From positions 62,001 to 126,000 of the forward strand of contig NZ_RWKH01000015.1 of assembly GCF_003984625.1 (NCBI RefSeq): a stretch of 64,000 nucleotides of DNA, in the 5' to 3' direction. Positions 29,232 through 38,617 of this stretch are shown here, piece by piece. The position numbers and the translations under genes were made by a program. Source of the DNA: Variovorax sp. DXTD-1. Its GTDB lineage: Bacteria; Pseudomonadota; Gammaproteobacteria; Burkholderiales; Burkholderiaceae_C. Position 1 is the first letter of the stretch. Each line of letters starts with the position of its first letter. The notes under the pieces were generated by a model, which ran no database searches, had not been told where the DNA came from, and saw only the letters and a program-made list of their open reading frames with translations.

Positions 29232-29250
29232 GGTGCGGTCCTCTCGAAAA

Positions 29251-31347
29251 TCAGCGAACCCGCATGCCGGGCGTGGCGCCGGGCCAGGGTTCGAGCACAT
29301 GGATACCCGGGTTGGTTTTTTCGTCGGCATGGCTGGCGGCCAGCACCATGCCTTCGCTGATGCCGAACTTCATCTTGCGCGGCGCCAGGTTGGCGACCAG
29401 CACCGTGAGCTTGCCCACGAGCTGCTCGGGCTGGTAGGCCGAGGCGATGCCGCTGAACACGTTGCGCGTCTTTTCTTCGCCCGCGTCGAGCGTGAGGCGC
29501 AGCAGCTTGGTCGAGCCTTCGACCTTCTCGCAGGCCACGATCTTCGCAATGCGCAGGTCGATCTTCGCAAAGTCGTCGATGGTGATGGTGGGCGCGATGG
29601 CCTCGCCGCCGGGCAGCGCACCGGCCGCGGCTTCCACGGCCGCTGCCGCCACCGGCTCGGGCGCATCGAACAGCTTGTCGACCATCTTCGCGTCGGCACG
29701 CTGCATCAGGTGCTTGTACTCGCCGATGGCATGGCCCACGGGCAGCGCCTCTGCGCCGTCGGCCCAGGTGAGCGGCGCAATCTTGAGGAAGGCCTCGACA
29801 TTCACGGCAAGCGCCGGCAGCACCGGCTTCAGGTACAGCGTGAGCAGGCGGAAAGCCTCGATGCACACCGTGCACACATCGTGCAGACGCGCCTCCTGGC
29901 CTTCTTTCTTGGCGAGCTCCCAGGGCTTGTTCTGGTCGACGTACTCGTTCACCTTGTCGGCCAGTGCCATTACCTCGCGCAGCGCGCGGGCGTAGTCGCG
30001 GCCGTCGTAAAGCGAATGAAGTTGCGGCGCCGCGTCGCGCAGCGCAAACAGCAGGGCGTCGCCGTCGGCCGAAATCTCGCCCAGCTTGCCGCCGAAGCGC
30101 TTGCCGATGAAGCCCGCCGCGCGGCTCGCAATGTTGATGTACTTGCCGACCAGGTCGCTGTTGACGCGCGCCACGAAGTCTTCGGGGTTGAAGTCGATGT
30201 CTTCGTTGCGGCCGTTGAGCTTGGCCGCGATGTAGTAGCGCAGCCATTCGGGGTCGAGCCCGATCGAGAGGTACTTGAGCGGGTCGATGCCGGTGCCGCG
30301 ACTCTTGCTCATTTTTTCGCCGCTCACCGTCAGGTGGCCGTGCACGTACACCGCATCGGGCGCCTTGCGGCCGCTGAAATGCAGCATCGCGGGCCAGAAG
30401 AGGGTGTGGAAGGTGATGATGTCCTTGCCGATGAAGTGCACCTGCTCCAGGTCCGGGTCGGCCATGTACTCGGTGTACGAGATGCCGTCGCCGCCGAGTT
30501 CGATGCAGCGCTTGTCGAGCAGGTTTTTCAGCGAAGCCAGGTAGCCCACGGGCGCATCGAGCCACACGTAGAAGTACTTGCCCGGCGCATCGGGAATCTC
30601 GATGCCGAAGTAGGGCGCGTCGCGGCTGATGTCCCAGTCGCCGAGGCCGCCCTTGCCTTCGTCGTCCTTGTAGAGCCACTCGCGGATCTTGTTCTGCACC
30701 TCGGATTGCACGTGGCCGGGGGCGGCGGTCCAGTCCTTCAGGTAGGCCTCGCAGCGCGGGTCCGAGAGCTTGAAGAAGAAGTGGTCCGAGCTGCGCAGCT
30801 CGGGCTTGGCGCCCGAGAGGGCCGAGTAGGGGTTGATCAGCTCGGTGGGCGCGTACACGGCGCCGCACACCTCACAGTTGTCGCCGTACTGGTCTTTTGC
30901 GTGGCAGTTGGGGCATTCGCCCTTGATGAAGCGGTCGGCCAGGAACATGCCCTTGGCCGGGTCGTAGAACTGCTCGACGCTCTTGGTGCTGATGAAGCCA
31001 TTGGCGCGCAGGTCGCGGTAGATGTCCTGAGCGAGCTGGTGGTTCTCTGGCGCGTCGGTCGAGTGCCAGTTGTCGAACGAGATGTAGTAGCCGTCGAGAT
31101 AGGGCTTGCGGCCCGCGGCGATCTCGGCCACGAAGGCCTGCGGCGTCACGCCGGCCTTGTCGGCCGCGATGGTGATGGCCGCGCCGTGCGCGTCGTCGGC
31201 ACAGACGAAGTTGACCTCGGCGCCATTCATTCGCTGGTTCCGCACCCAGATGTCGGCCTGGATGTATTCCATCATGTGGCCGATATGGAACTTGCCGTTG
31301 GCGTATGGCAGGGCGGTGGTAACGAAGAGCTTGCGCGGGGCGGACAT
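29251..31347 (-). CDS. metG: Methionyl-tRNA synthetase
   Basis: Charges tRNA-Met. The 698-residue protein has the class I FHIGH signature near the N-terminus, the zinc knuckle [17 protein letters not shown], the EKMSKSRG loop and the anticodon-binding domain. A C-terminal EMAP-type tRNA-binding/dimerisation domain follows ([16 protein letters not shown]). The long form with this last domain matches E. coli MetG (677). The MSAPRK start at 31345-31347 was chosen; upstream in-frame residues are not family-like. Confidence 0.96.
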   Translation of the reverse strand: MSAPRKLFVTTALPYANGKFHIGHMMEYIQADIWVRNQRMNGAEVNFVCADDAHGAAITIAADKAGVTPQAFVAEIAAGRKPYLDGYYISFDNWHSTDAPENHQLAQDIYRDLRANGFISTKSVEQFYDPAKGMFLADRFIKGECPNCHAKDQYGDNCEVCGAVYAPTELINPYSALSGAKPELRSSDHFFFKLSDPRCEAYLKDWTAAPGHVQSEVQNKIREWLYKDDEGKGGLGDWDISRDAPYFGIEIPDAPGKYFYVWLDAPVGYLASLKNLLDKRCIELGGDGISYTEYMADPDLEQVHFIGKDIITFHTLFWPAMLHFSGRKAPDAVYVHGHLTVSGEKMSKSRGTGIDPLKYLSIGLDPEWLRYYIAAKLNGRNEDIDFNPEDFVARVNSDLVGKYINIASRAAGFIGKRFGGKLGEISADGDALLFALRDAAPQLHSLYDGRDYARALREVMALADKVNEYVDQNKPWELAKKEGQEARLHDVCTVCIEAFRLLTLYLKPVLPALAVNVEAFLKIAPLTWADGAEALPVGHAIGEYKHLMQRADAKMVDKLFDAPEPVAAAAVEAAAGALPGGEAIAPTITIDDFAKIDLRIAKIVACEKVEGSTKLLRLTLDAGEEKTRNVFSGIASAYQPEQLVGKLTVLVANLAPRKMKFGISEGMVLAASHADEKTNPGIHVLEPWPGATPGMRVR

Positions 31348-31441
31348 CGGGGAGGGCGCTTTCGGGGAGTGGCTGACTGGCTTCGGAGGCGGCCAGGGGC
31401 TGCATCCGGGAACCGGGCATTTTAGGTGGCAGCATCGCCCC

Positions 31442-32080
31442 ATGCCGAACACCCTCGATCTCACCGCCTACATTGCCGGGTTTACCGCCTCGCCCCTTGC
31501 GCCGTGGAGCGGCCTGATGCCCTGGGAAATCACCACACGGGCCCCGGAAATCGTTCGCGGCCTGCTGGCGGCGCTGCCGGAAGGCGAATTTGCCGTGCAG
31601 GACGAGGTGGCCGTTCACCGCAGCGCCAGCGTGGAGCCCGGCGCAGTGCTGAAAGGCCCGCTGATTCTCGGCGCCCGCTGCTTCGTGGCGGCGGGCGCCT
31701 ACCTGCGCGGCGGCAACTGGGTGGGCGAGCGCTGCACCATCGGGCCGGGCACGGAGCTCAAGTCTTCCTTCGTGTTTCCGAGCACGGGTATCGCGCACTT
31801 CAATTTCGTCGGCGACTCGGTGCTGGGCGCGGGCGTCAACCTGGAGGCCGGCAGCATCGTCTGCAATCACCGCAACGAGCGTGCCGCGAAGGAAATTCTG
31901 GTTCGAAGCGGCGAGGGCGGCGCATTGAAAGCGATTGGTTGCGAGAAGTTCGGCGCCCTCATCGGCGACGGCGTGCGCATCGGCGCCAACGCGGTGATTG
32001 CCCCCGGCGCACTGTTGCGGCCGGGCCTCGTGGTGGGCCGCGCCTGCCTGATCGACCACGAGCTGCCGGACCCCAAGTGA
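31442..32080 (+). CDS. Left-handed beta-helix (hexapeptide repeat) protein, putative acyltransferase
   Basis: A 212-residue protein. After about 50 residues it shows hexapeptide-repeat patterns ([20 protein letters not shown], then [17 protein letters not shown] and [19 protein letters not shown]) like the C-terminal domain of GlmU. The N-terminal uridylyltransferase domain is absent. An acetyl- or acyltransferase for nucleotide sugars is possible; the substrate is unknown. It is divergent from metG with 94 bases between. Confidence 0.75.
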   Translation: MPNTLDLTAYIAGFTASPLAPWSGLMPWEITTRAPEIVRGLLAALPEGEFAVQDEVAVHRSASVEPGAVLKGPLILGARCFVAAGAYLRGGNWVGERCTIGPGTELKSSFVFPSTGIAHFNFVGDSVLGAGVNLEAGSIVCNHRNERAAKEILVRSGEGGALKAIGCEKFGALIGDGVRIGANAVIAPGALLRPGLVVGRACLIDHELPDPK

Positions 32081-32132
32081 CCCGAAAGCCCGCGGGGTGT
32101 CTCCCGTGCGACGTATGCTCCACCCCGCGCAT

Positions 32133-32162
32133 TTCGCCAACGCTCCGCCCTGATATGGCGAA
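32133..32162. promoter_or_regulatory. Weak inverted repeat upstream of isocitrate dehydrogenase gene
   Basis: TTCGCCA and TGGCGAA, 7-bp arms with a 16-base spacer, about 40 bases before the ATG at 32202. An AT-rich stretch (GATATACAAGATAGATACAC) follows. This 121-base gap probably carries the promoter. The dyad could be chance. Confidence 0.2.
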
Positions 32163-32201
32163 GAGATATACAAGATAGATACACAGAAAGCGAGTTTTCC
32201 G

Positions 32202-33233
32202 ATGACCACCCCCATTCCCGCAACCCTGATTCCCGGCGATGGCATCGGCCCCGAAATCGTCGACGCCACGCTGGCCGCTTTCGATGCGCTGAAGGCTCCT
32301 TTCGAGTGGGACCGCCAGATTGCCGGCCTCGGCGGCGTCAAGGCCTCTGGCGATCCGCTGCCTCAGGCCACGCTGGACAGCATCCGCCGCACCCGCCTGG
32401 CGCTCAAGGGCCCGCTCGAAACACCGTCGGGCGGCGGCTACCGCTCGTCGAACGTGCGCCTGCGCGAAGAGTTCCAGCTCTACGCCAACCTGCGCCCCGC
32501 CCGCACCATCGTTCCGGGCGGCCGCTTCGACAAGATCGACCTGATGGTCGTGCGCGAAAACCTCGAGGGCCTCTACATCGGCCACGAGCACTATGTGCGC
32601 ATCGACGGAGACCCGCACGCCGTGGGCATGGCCACCGGCATCAACACGCGCCAGGGCTGCCTTCGCCTGCTCGAATACGCGTTCGAGACCGCCATTGCCA
32701 CGGGCCGCAAGAAGGTCACGCTGGTCCACAAGGCCAACATCATGAAGGTGCTGACCGGCCTGTTCCTGGAGACGGGCCTCGACCTGTACGAGAGAAAGTA
32801 CAAGGGCAAGTTCGAGCTCGACTCGATCATCGTCGACGCCTGCGCCATGAAGCTGGTGCTCAACCCGTGGCAGTTCGACATGCTGGTGACCACCAACCTG
32901 TTCGGCGACATCCTCTCCGACCTGGTGGCCGGTCTGGTCGGCGGCCTGGGCATGGCACCGGGCGCCAACATCGGCGCCGATGCCGCGATCTTCGAGGCCG
33001 TGCACGGCTCCGCGCCCGACATCGCCGGCAAGGGCATCGCCAATCCGACCGCGCTGCTGCTGGCCGCCGCGCTGATGCTCGAGCACGTCAAGCTGCCCGA
33101 CCTGGCCACGCGCCTGCGCAAGGCCATCGACGACACGCTCAACATCGACAAGGTGCGTACCGGCGACCTCGGCGGCACCGCCAACACGGCGGCGTTCACC
33201 AAGGCGCTGGTCAGCCGCATCCAGAACGGCTGA
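32202..33233 (+). CDS. NAD-type isocitrate dehydrogenase family protein
   Basis: A 343-residue beta-decarboxylating dehydrogenase. The substrate signature SSNVRLREEFQLYANLRPAR (residues about 83-102) is that of homodimeric NAD-dependent isocitrate dehydrogenases rather than isopropylmalate dehydrogenase. Mg-binding NLFGDILSDL and the GSAPDIAGKGIANP motif are present. It probably oxidises isocitrate to 2-oxoglutarate. Related enzymes (homoisocitrate or 3-isopropylmalate dehydrogenase) share the fold, so the substrate is inferred. Confidence 0.85.
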   Translation: MTTPIPATLIPGDGIGPEIVDATLAAFDALKAPFEWDRQIAGLGGVKASGDPLPQATLDSIRRTRLALKGPLETPSGGGYRSSNVRLREEFQLYANLRPARTIVPGGRFDKIDLMVVRENLEGLYIGHEHYVRIDGDPHAVGMATGINTRQGCLRLLEYAFETAIATGRKKVTLVHKANIMKVLTGLFLETGLDLYERKYKGKFELDSIIVDACAMKLVLNPWQFDMLVTTNLFGDILSDLVAGLVGGLGMAPGANIGADAAIFEAVHGSAPDIAGKGIANPTALLLAAALMLEHVKLPDLATRLRKAIDDTLNIDKVRTGDLGGTANTAAFTKALVSRIQNG

Positions 33234-33258
33234 GGCGCAGGCGGCTTTCCATTACTTC

Positions 33259-33993
33259 ATGAGAAAGCTGCTGCTCCTGCTGGCGCTTTGCGCGGCCGGC
33301 GTGGCCAGTGCGGCCGGCATGGCCAGCGCGGCAGCCGCGGCGGAAGATCCGCCGCGCTACACCGTCGTCAGGGTCGACCTGCGCACGGAACGGCTCGAGC
33401 TGTTCCTGCGCGACGACACCGGCGTCGAGTTCAAGAGCCTCGAACGTCTCGAAGCCTGGCTTGCGGGGCGCAACCGGCAGCTGCTGTTCGCGATGAATGC
33501 CGGCATGTACCACGCCGACTTCTCGCCCGTGGGCCTGCTGGTGCAGGAGGGGCGCGAGGTTTCACCGCTCAACCTGTCGGCCGGCGCGGGCAACTTCTTT
33601 CTCAAACCGAATGGCGTGTTCCTGGTGTCCGATGCCGGGCCGCGCGTGGTCGAATCGTCGGAATATCCGGCGCTTGCGAAGAGCGGTGTTCGGCTGGCGA
33701 CCCAATCGGGCCCGCTGCTGCTGCGTCATGGCGCGGTGCATCCGGCCTTTATTCCCAATTCGGATTCGCGCAAGATTCGCAACGGAGTGGGCGTGTCTGG
33801 CCATACGGCAATTTTCGTGATCAGCGAGCAGCCGGTGAACTTCTACGAGTTCGCGCTCTATTTCCGCGACGTGCTGCATTGCCGCGATGCGCTCTACCTC
33901 GACGGCACCGTGTCAGCGCTGTATTCGCTTGCTTTACGGCGCAGCGATCTCACGAGGGAGCTGGGCCCGATATTCGGCGTGACCGCACCGTGA
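33259..33993 (+). CDS. Exported phosphodiester glycosidase-family (NAGPA/DUF2233) protein
   Basis: A 244-residue secreted protein: signal peptide of about 24 residues, then a NAGPA/DUF2233 domain (FAMNAGMYHADFSPVGLLV, KPNGVFLV, GVGVSGHTAIFVIS, DALYLDGTVSALY). Family members act on phosphodiester-linked sugars in the uncovering enzyme group, but bacterial substrates are mostly unknown. The gene starts 25 bases after the isocitrate dehydrogenase gene, with no visible functional link. Confidence 0.78.
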   Translation: MRKLLLLLALCAAGVASAAGMASAAAAAEDPPRYTVVRVDLRTERLELFLRDDTGVEFKSLERLEAWLAGRNRQLLFAMNAGMYHADFSPVGLLVQEGREVSPLNLSAGAGNFFLKPNGVFLVSDAGPRVVESSEYPALAKSGVRLATQSGPLLLRHGAVHPAFIPNSDSRKIRNGVGVSGHTAIFVISEQPVNFYEFALYFRDVLHCRDALYLDGTVSALYSLALRRSDLTRELGPIFGVTAP

Positions 33994-34036
33994 ACCGGCC
34001 GTTGCCACCAATGATTTCATTCAGAATTTTCGAATC

Positions 34037-34723
34037 ATGACCCAGGCCCTACCCATTCTTTCGCTGGTCGAAACCCGCGTGCTCGGCGTGCTGGTCGAAA
34101 AGCAGCGCACCGTGCCCGACAGCTATCCGCTCACGCTCAATTCGCTGGTTTCGGGCTGCAACCAGAAGACCAGCCGCAACCCGGTGCTCGACCTCAGCGA
34201 GGCGCAGGTGCAGGCCGCCATCGACAGCCTGAAGGGCTACAGCCTGGTGGCGGAAACCAGCGGCGGCCGGGCATTCCGCTACGAGCACAACATCGATCGT
34301 GTGCTGCGCGTTCCGTCGCAGTCGGTCATCTTGCTTACCGTGCTGATGCTGCGCGGCCCGCAAACGGCCGGCGAGCTGCGCATTGCCTGCGACCGCATGC
34401 ACAACTTCGCCGACATCTCGTCGGTCGAAGGATTCCTTGACGAACTCGCGGAACGGCCGGCCGGTGCGCTGGTCGTCAAGCTCGCGCGCCTGCCCGGTGC
34501 GCGCGAAAGCCGCTGGGCGCATCTGCTGAGCGGTGCGCCGGCCGAAGAGGTCGCCGGACCTGGCGGCGCTTCGGCCGATGGAGCCTACGCGCCGCACGAC
34601 GCATCGCTCGGCGAGGTTGCGGCGCTCAAGGCCAACGTGGCGCGGCTCGAGGCCGAGCTTGCGTCGCTCAAGGCGCTGTTGGGGCGGGTGTGTTCCGAAC
34701 TCGGGATTTCCGAGGCGGGGTAG
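34037..34723 (+). CDS. YceH family protein (DUF480)
   Basis: A 228-residue protein of the YceH/DUF480 family with tandem winged-helix-like domains: LVETRVLGVLVEKQRTVPDSYPL at the N-terminus, NQKTSRNPV, and LRGPQTAGELR in the second domain. The last 40 residues form a helical coiled coil (LKANVARLEAELASLKALL). The function is not established; a DNA-binding role is assumed from the fold. Confidence 0.85.
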   Translation: MTQALPILSLVETRVLGVLVEKQRTVPDSYPLTLNSLVSGCNQKTSRNPVLDLSEAQVQAAIDSLKGYSLVAETSGGRAFRYEHNIDRVLRVPSQSVILLTVLMLRGPQTAGELRIACDRMHNFADISSVEGFLDELAERPAGALVVKLARLPGARESRWAHLLSGAPAEEVAGPGGASADGAYAPHDASLGEVAALKANVARLEAELASLKALLGRVCSELGISEAG

Positions 34724-34787
34724 CGGGTGCGCCGTCAGCAGCGGCCGGTTGTGCGTTGCGCCTGAACTGCGGTATCTTGCGCAGCAC

Positions 34788-35144
34788 ATGAAACATACAT
34801 GCCCGAGTTGCCGCGAGCCGGGAATCGGCGAGTTGGCCAAGCGCTGGTCGAGCCGCGGCGGCCCTGCCACTTGTGAAGCCTGCGGTGCTCTCAGCCATGT
34901 GCTGGCAAGCACTTCGAGCGGCATTTGGGCCGCGGGCGTCGTGATTCTCGTGGTGTCGCTGATCGGCGCGCTCGGCCTGCATTCTTCCCTGTTCTTCTTC
35001 AGTGGACTGGTGCTCGCCATTGCTTGCAACCTGTGGGCATGGAAGCGTGCAAAGCTGGTGCCGATCTCGAAGGAAAGTGCAGCCCGTGCGACGACCGCGA
35101 ACTGGTTCGTCACGGGCATCATCGTTCTCTTCGGACTCAATTGA
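34788..35144 (+). CDS. Small zinc-ribbon membrane protein
   Basis: A 118-residue protein: an N-terminal CPSC/CEAC pair (Cys5, Cys8 and two more about 25 residues on) looks like a zinc ribbon. Two transmembrane segments follow (AAGVVILVVSLIGALGL and the FFFSGLVLAIACNLWAW region), and the end is hydrophobic. I do not recognise the family. The next gene starts at or just past its stop codon. Confidence 0.6.
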   Translation: MKHTCPSCREPGIGELAKRWSSRGGPATCEACGALSHVLASTSSGIWAAGVVILVVSLIGALGLHSSLFFFSGLVLAIACNLWAWKRAKLVPISKESAARATTANWFVTGIIVLFGLN

Positions 35145-35149
35145 CTCAA

Positions 35150-35944
35150 GTGCCAGGACATTCAACTCACTCGGCGAGCGACCCGCGCTCCGCAGCCTTC
35201 ATCCAAGACGGTTTCCTTCGCGTCGACAACGCCTTCTCTCGTGAACTCGCAGAGGAGGCCCGCGCGATTCTCTGGCGGGATACCGGATGCAATCCGGACG
35301 ATCCGTCGACCTGGACCAAGCCCGTTGTCAGGCTTGGCATGTACCCGCAGCGGCCTTTCGTCGAGGCCGCCAATACACCGCGCCTGCACGATGCCTTCAA
35401 CCTGCTCGTCGGCCCCGGCCGATGGCAGCCGTGCCGCAGCATGGGCACCTTTCCCGTGCGCTTTCCTTCGGCCGAAGATCCAGGCGACGCCGGCTGGCAC
35501 ATCGACGTGAGCTTCGGGCTGGAGAACCCGGACTTCATGTCATGGCGCGCGAACGTTTACTCCAAGGGGCGGGCACTGCTGATGCTCTTCCTGTTCTCGG
35601 ATGTGGGCGAGCACGACGCGCCCACGCGTATTCGCGCCGGCTCGCATGCCGATATCGCCCGCATGCTAGCGCCGGCGGGCGAGGAAGGCCTGTCGCTCGG
35701 TGAACTGGCGCGCAACGGCTTTGCCGAGTCCGCCGCGCGGCCCGAGGTGCTGGCGACGGGCGCGGCGGGCACCGTGTACCTGTGCCATCCGTTCCTCGTG
35801 CATTCGGCCCAGCCGCACCGCGGCACGCAGCCGCGCTTCATGGCGCAACCGCCATTGCTTCCCGCACAACCGTTCAATCTCGATGCGCCGCCGCAGGCGC
35901 GCTGCCCGGTCGAAGAAGCGATCGTGCGGGCGGTGAACGGCTAG
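35150..35944 (+). CDS. Phytanoyl-CoA dioxygenase-family protein
   Basis: A 264-residue Fe(II)/2-oxoglutarate-dependent oxygenase of the PhyH fold. The facial triad is His117, Asp119 (GWHIDVS) and His218 (LVHSAQPHR), with an Arg near residue 224-229 for 2-oxoglutarate. The substrate is unknown. The start is uncertain: GTG 35150 is used here; TTG 35141 would overlap the upstream stop. Its stop overlaps, by two bases, the stop of the convergent peroxiredoxin-like gene. Confidence 0.78.
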   Translation: MPGHSTHSASDPRSAAFIQDGFLRVDNAFSRELAEEARAILWRDTGCNPDDPSTWTKPVVRLGMYPQRPFVEAANTPRLHDAFNLLVGPGRWQPCRSMGTFPVRFPSAEDPGDAGWHIDVSFGLENPDFMSWRANVYSKGRALLMLFLFSDVGEHDAPTRIRAGSHADIARMLAPAGEEGLSLGELARNGFAESAARPEVLATGAAGTVYLCHPFLVHSAQPHRGTQPRFMAQPPLLPAQPFNLDAPPQARCPVEEAIVRAVNG

Positions 35945-36519
35945 CCGGGCACTACAGGCGTCATGACCGGCGCCACTTGCGCAGGCTGCTGCGCCTTGCT
36001 GGCCAGCTGCAGCAATTCGTCGACCTCCCAATGGTCGTCCGCATGCGCACCGTACTTGCAGGCCACGATGCGGCCCTCTGCATCCACAAGAAAATCCGCG
36101 GGCAGGCCGAGGATGCCGTTCTCCGCCCTTCTGTAGAAGCGTCCGGTCGTCAGCACCCACCGCAGGCCGCTCCAGAAGACGCGGGGGTTCAAGAGCGCCT
36201 TCGCGGATGTTTCGACGCCGTACGCCTTGAAGTGCTTCTTGCCGGCGTCGGCAACGCAGTCGAACGGCAGCTGCGCCTGGTACTTGAGCATTTCTTCGCG
36301 CGAGGAATGAAAGAAGACGACCTGGCGAATTCCCACCGCGGCAATTTCCGCCTGGCGCCTGCCCATGGTGAGCAGGTGGAAGTTGCACACGGGGCAGCCC
36401 GCGAACCGCCGGAACTGCAGGTGCACATGGCGCGACATCGGGTCCGGAAGATCGACCGGCTTGCCATGGATCGTGCTTGCCGCAATGACGGGGACTACAT
36501 CCCCGGACGCGAGTTTCAT
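35941..36519 (-). CDS. Peroxiredoxin-like thioredoxin-fold protein (AhpC/TSA type)
   Basis: A 192-residue protein with a thioredoxin-like fold and the motif FAGCPVCNFHL (Cys42, Cys45), then HSSREEM and the PADFLVDAEGRIVACKYG segment typical of AhpC/TSA-like proteins. It is likely a thiol-dependent peroxidase or oxidoreductase. AAAGGA lies about 6 bases before the ATG. It is divergent from a TetR gene with a palindrome between them, so TetR control is likely. Confidence 0.8.
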   Translation of the reverse strand: MKLASGDVVPVIAASTIHGKPVDLPDPMSRHVHLQFRRFAGCPVCNFHLLTMGRRQAEIAAVGIRQVVFFHSSREEMLKYQAQLPFDCVADAGKKHFKAYGVETSAKALLNPRVFWSGLRWVLTTGRFYRRAENGILGLPADFLVDAEGRIVACKYGAHADDHWEVDELLQLASKAQQPAQVAPVMTPVVPG

Positions 36520-36533
36520 TCGAATTTCCTTTA

Positions 36534-36548
36534 ACGTACGATGTACGT
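36534..36548. promoter_or_regulatory. Palindromic operator candidate in peroxiredoxin/TetR intergenic region
   Basis: ACGTAC and GTACGT, perfect 6-bp arms separated by GAT. It lies 15 bases upstream of the peroxiredoxin-like ATG and about 47 bases upstream of the TetR ATG, in an AT-rich 75-base gap with no other obvious element. TetR proteins typically bind 15-bp palindromes in this position. Confidence 0.6.
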
Positions 36549-36594
36549 ATTTGAATATACTCGCCTCTTTCAAACTGCGTCAACATTCGCCTCC

Positions 36595-37245
36595 ATGGGA
36601 CGACCCGCCAAATTCACGCATTCGCAACTCCAGGCCGCCGCACTGGCCCTTGTCGACAGGGAAGGCCTTGCGGGGCTTTCCATGCGTGCGCTTGCCGCCG
36701 AACTCGGCACGGGCGCCATGACGCTCTACAACTACGTGAAGCAGCGCGAGGACATCGATCTGCTGGTGGTGGAGGCGGTGATCGGCGAGGCTCACTGGGC
36801 GCCCGACGCCTACCCGCAGTGGCAGGACGAAGTCCGTGCGATCGCTACCGCCTTGTGGCAGGCCGTGCGAGCGCATCCGCACGCCATTCCGCTGATCCTC
36901 ACGCGCCGAAGCCGGTCGCCGGCGGTGTTCGAAGTGACCGAGGCGATGCTGCATGCGCTCGCTCGCAGCGGGCGCTCGGGGGAGGGGCTGCTCGTTGCGT
37001 TCCGCGCCGTGTCGGCGCTGATCACGGGGCTTGCGCAAGCCGAGCTGGCGGGCCCGCTGGCGCTGCAGGCCACGGAGTCGGCGGAGCTCACCATCGCGCG
37101 CTTCAGGGCCTTGCCAAAAGACCGTTTCGCGCACCTGATCGACATTGCGAACGCGGCCGCAGGCAGCACGGCCGACGGCGAATTTCACGCGAGCCTAGAT
37201 CTGCTTTTGGCGGGCCTGTCCGCAAACGGCGGCGGCGGGCGCTGA
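36595..37245 (+). CDS. TetR-family transcriptional regulator
   Basis: A 216-residue repressor. The N-terminal HTH (residues about 20-50: REGLAGLSMRALAAELGTGA, then MTLYNYVKQREDI) is typical TetR, followed by a C-terminal ligand-binding region of the TetR_C_7-like type. It probably represses the divergently encoded peroxiredoxin-like gene and itself; inducer unknown. The ATG at 36595 (MGRPAKF) was chosen over the in-frame ATG at 36541, which would overlap the operator palindrome. Confidence 0.88.
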   Translation: MGRPAKFTHSQLQAAALALVDREGLAGLSMRALAAELGTGAMTLYNYVKQREDIDLLVVEAVIGEAHWAPDAYPQWQDEVRAIATALWQAVRAHPHAIPLILTRRSRSPAVFEVTEAMLHALARSGRSGEGLLVAFRAVSALITGLAQAELAGPLALQATESAELTIARFRALPKDRFAHLIDIANAAAGSTADGEFHASLDLLLAGLSANGGGGR

Positions 37246-37251
37246 CCTGCC

Positions 37252-38445
37252 TCAGGCGGCGGCGTTCCACCCGAAGAACCGCAGCACTTCATCCTTCTGC
37301 CGCATTGCGTCGGCCCGCCCGAGCGCCATCAGCTCGCGCGTGTAGCCCGACTCGAACAGCAGGTAGCTCGCAAGCGCGCCGCCCTTCACGTCGGCCGCAA
37401 CCTTGGAGCCACCGAGCAGGTGGCGCACCGCGCCGGGCAGCGCGTCGACATGGCGCGCCGCAATCACGTCGAGCCGCTCCGACGGAGAAATCACCAGCAG
37501 GTCGAGTGGGCGCAGCGAGCTCGACTTGCGGGCTTCTTCGGGAATGAGGCCGAGGGTGTGGTTGATGCGCCGCAGGCGTTCGATGTCCACCGCCAACGCG
37601 TCCAGAAAGATGCTCGACAGCGCATGGCCCGCGATCTGTGCCATCGTCGGATAGCCGCTGTAGGTGTTGGGCGCGTCGGTGTCGCGCGGCTCGTGCATGC
37701 GGCCGGCGCCAATCACCAGGATGCGCTGGGCGCCCAGGTGAATTGCCGCTGCAATGGGCGCCGACTGACGCATCGAGCCGTCGCCGAAATACTCGGTATG
37801 CCCCTGCATCGGCAGCGCCGTCGCCGGAAACACGAAGGGAATGGCCGACGAGGCCAGCAGGTGCGCGTGGCTGATGCGGTCGCGCACGGAAAGCCGCTGC
37901 GAGCGCACCCACGGTTCCATCGGCACCGCGGCCTCGAAGAAGGTGACGTGCTCGCCCGAGCTGTAGCTCGACGCGGTGACGGCCAGCGCCTGGAGGTGGC
38001 CTTCCTGCATGAGCTGCGGCAGGCGCTCGAGCGGCACCATGCGCGCCAGCAGGTCGGCCAGCGGCGCGTTATCGAGCAGGGAGCGCGGCTTGATGCGCAT
38101 CCAGTTGGCCGCAAATCGCCCCAGGCCGAGCAGCATGCGCCAGCGCGTGCCGCTGCCGAGGACCGAGAGCGAATCGGCGCGGTAGACCTGCCCGGCGCGG
38201 AAGTCGCGCCAGACCTGCGCAATGTGCGCGACCGCGCCGTCGAAATCGTCGGCGCCGCAGGCCAGTGCAGCGGCGTTGATGGCGCCGGCCGAGGTGCCGG
38301 TGATCACGGGAAAGGGATTGGGCTGGCCTGCGAAGCCGGCGGTTCGCCGAATCTCGGAAATGGCTTCGAGCACGCCGACCTGATAGGCAGCCCGGGCGCC
38401 GCCGCCGGTGAGCAGGAGACCGGTGGCGGGGGGTGTCTCGGGCAT
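37252..38445 (-). CDS. Patatin-like phospholipase
   Basis: A 397-residue patatin-fold lipid hydrolase. The oxyanion loop GGGARAAYQ (residues 14-22), the nucleophile Ser52 in GTSAG and the catalytic Asp in YFGDGSMRQ are all present, so it should be active. No signal peptide or lipid anchor is evident, suggesting a cytoplasmic or peripheral membrane role. It converges with the TetR gene (6-base gap). Confidence 0.9.
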   Translation of the reverse strand: MPETPPATGLLLTGGGARAAYQVGVLEAISEIRRTAGFAGQPNPFPVITGTSAGAINAAALACGADDFDGAVAHIAQVWRDFRAGQVYRADSLSVLGSGTRWRMLLGLGRFAANWMRIKPRSLLDNAPLADLLARMVPLERLPQLMQEGHLQALAVTASSYSSGEHVTFFEAAVPMEPWVRSQRLSVRDRISHAHLLASSAIPFVFPATALPMQGHTEYFGDGSMRQSAPIAAAIHLGAQRILVIGAGRMHEPRDTDAPNTYSGYPTMAQIAGHALSSIFLDALAVDIERLRRINHTLGLIPEEARKSSSLRPLDLLVISPSERLDVIAARHVDALPGAVRHLLGGSKVAADVKGGALASYLLFESGYTRELMALGRADAMRQKDEVLRFFGWNAAA

Positions 38446-38617
38446 CTTCTTGTTGCTGTTTTCTGTTGAAAAGGGGGCTTGCGCCCCGGGGTTCTCGGGA
38501 AATTCTGCCTTGCCGGGCCGCCGGCGTTGCCCCCAGGTGCAGGAAGGCGAAGCCGCACGAAGTGCGCGGAGGCGCCGGGCGAGCCACTAGACTACCCGCC
38601 ATTCAGGAGTTAGATCA

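Noticed and set aside
32133..32162. 7-bp dyad with a 16-base spacer upstream of the isocitrate dehydrogenase gene as a firm operator
   Set aside because: Short arms with a wide spacer are expected by chance at this GC content, so it is listed only as a weak regulatory feature.
36541..36594. Longer TetR protein starting at the ATG at 36541
   Set aside because: The extra 18 residues are unlike the family and would put the operator palindrome inside the gene; MGRPAKF is the usual kind of start.
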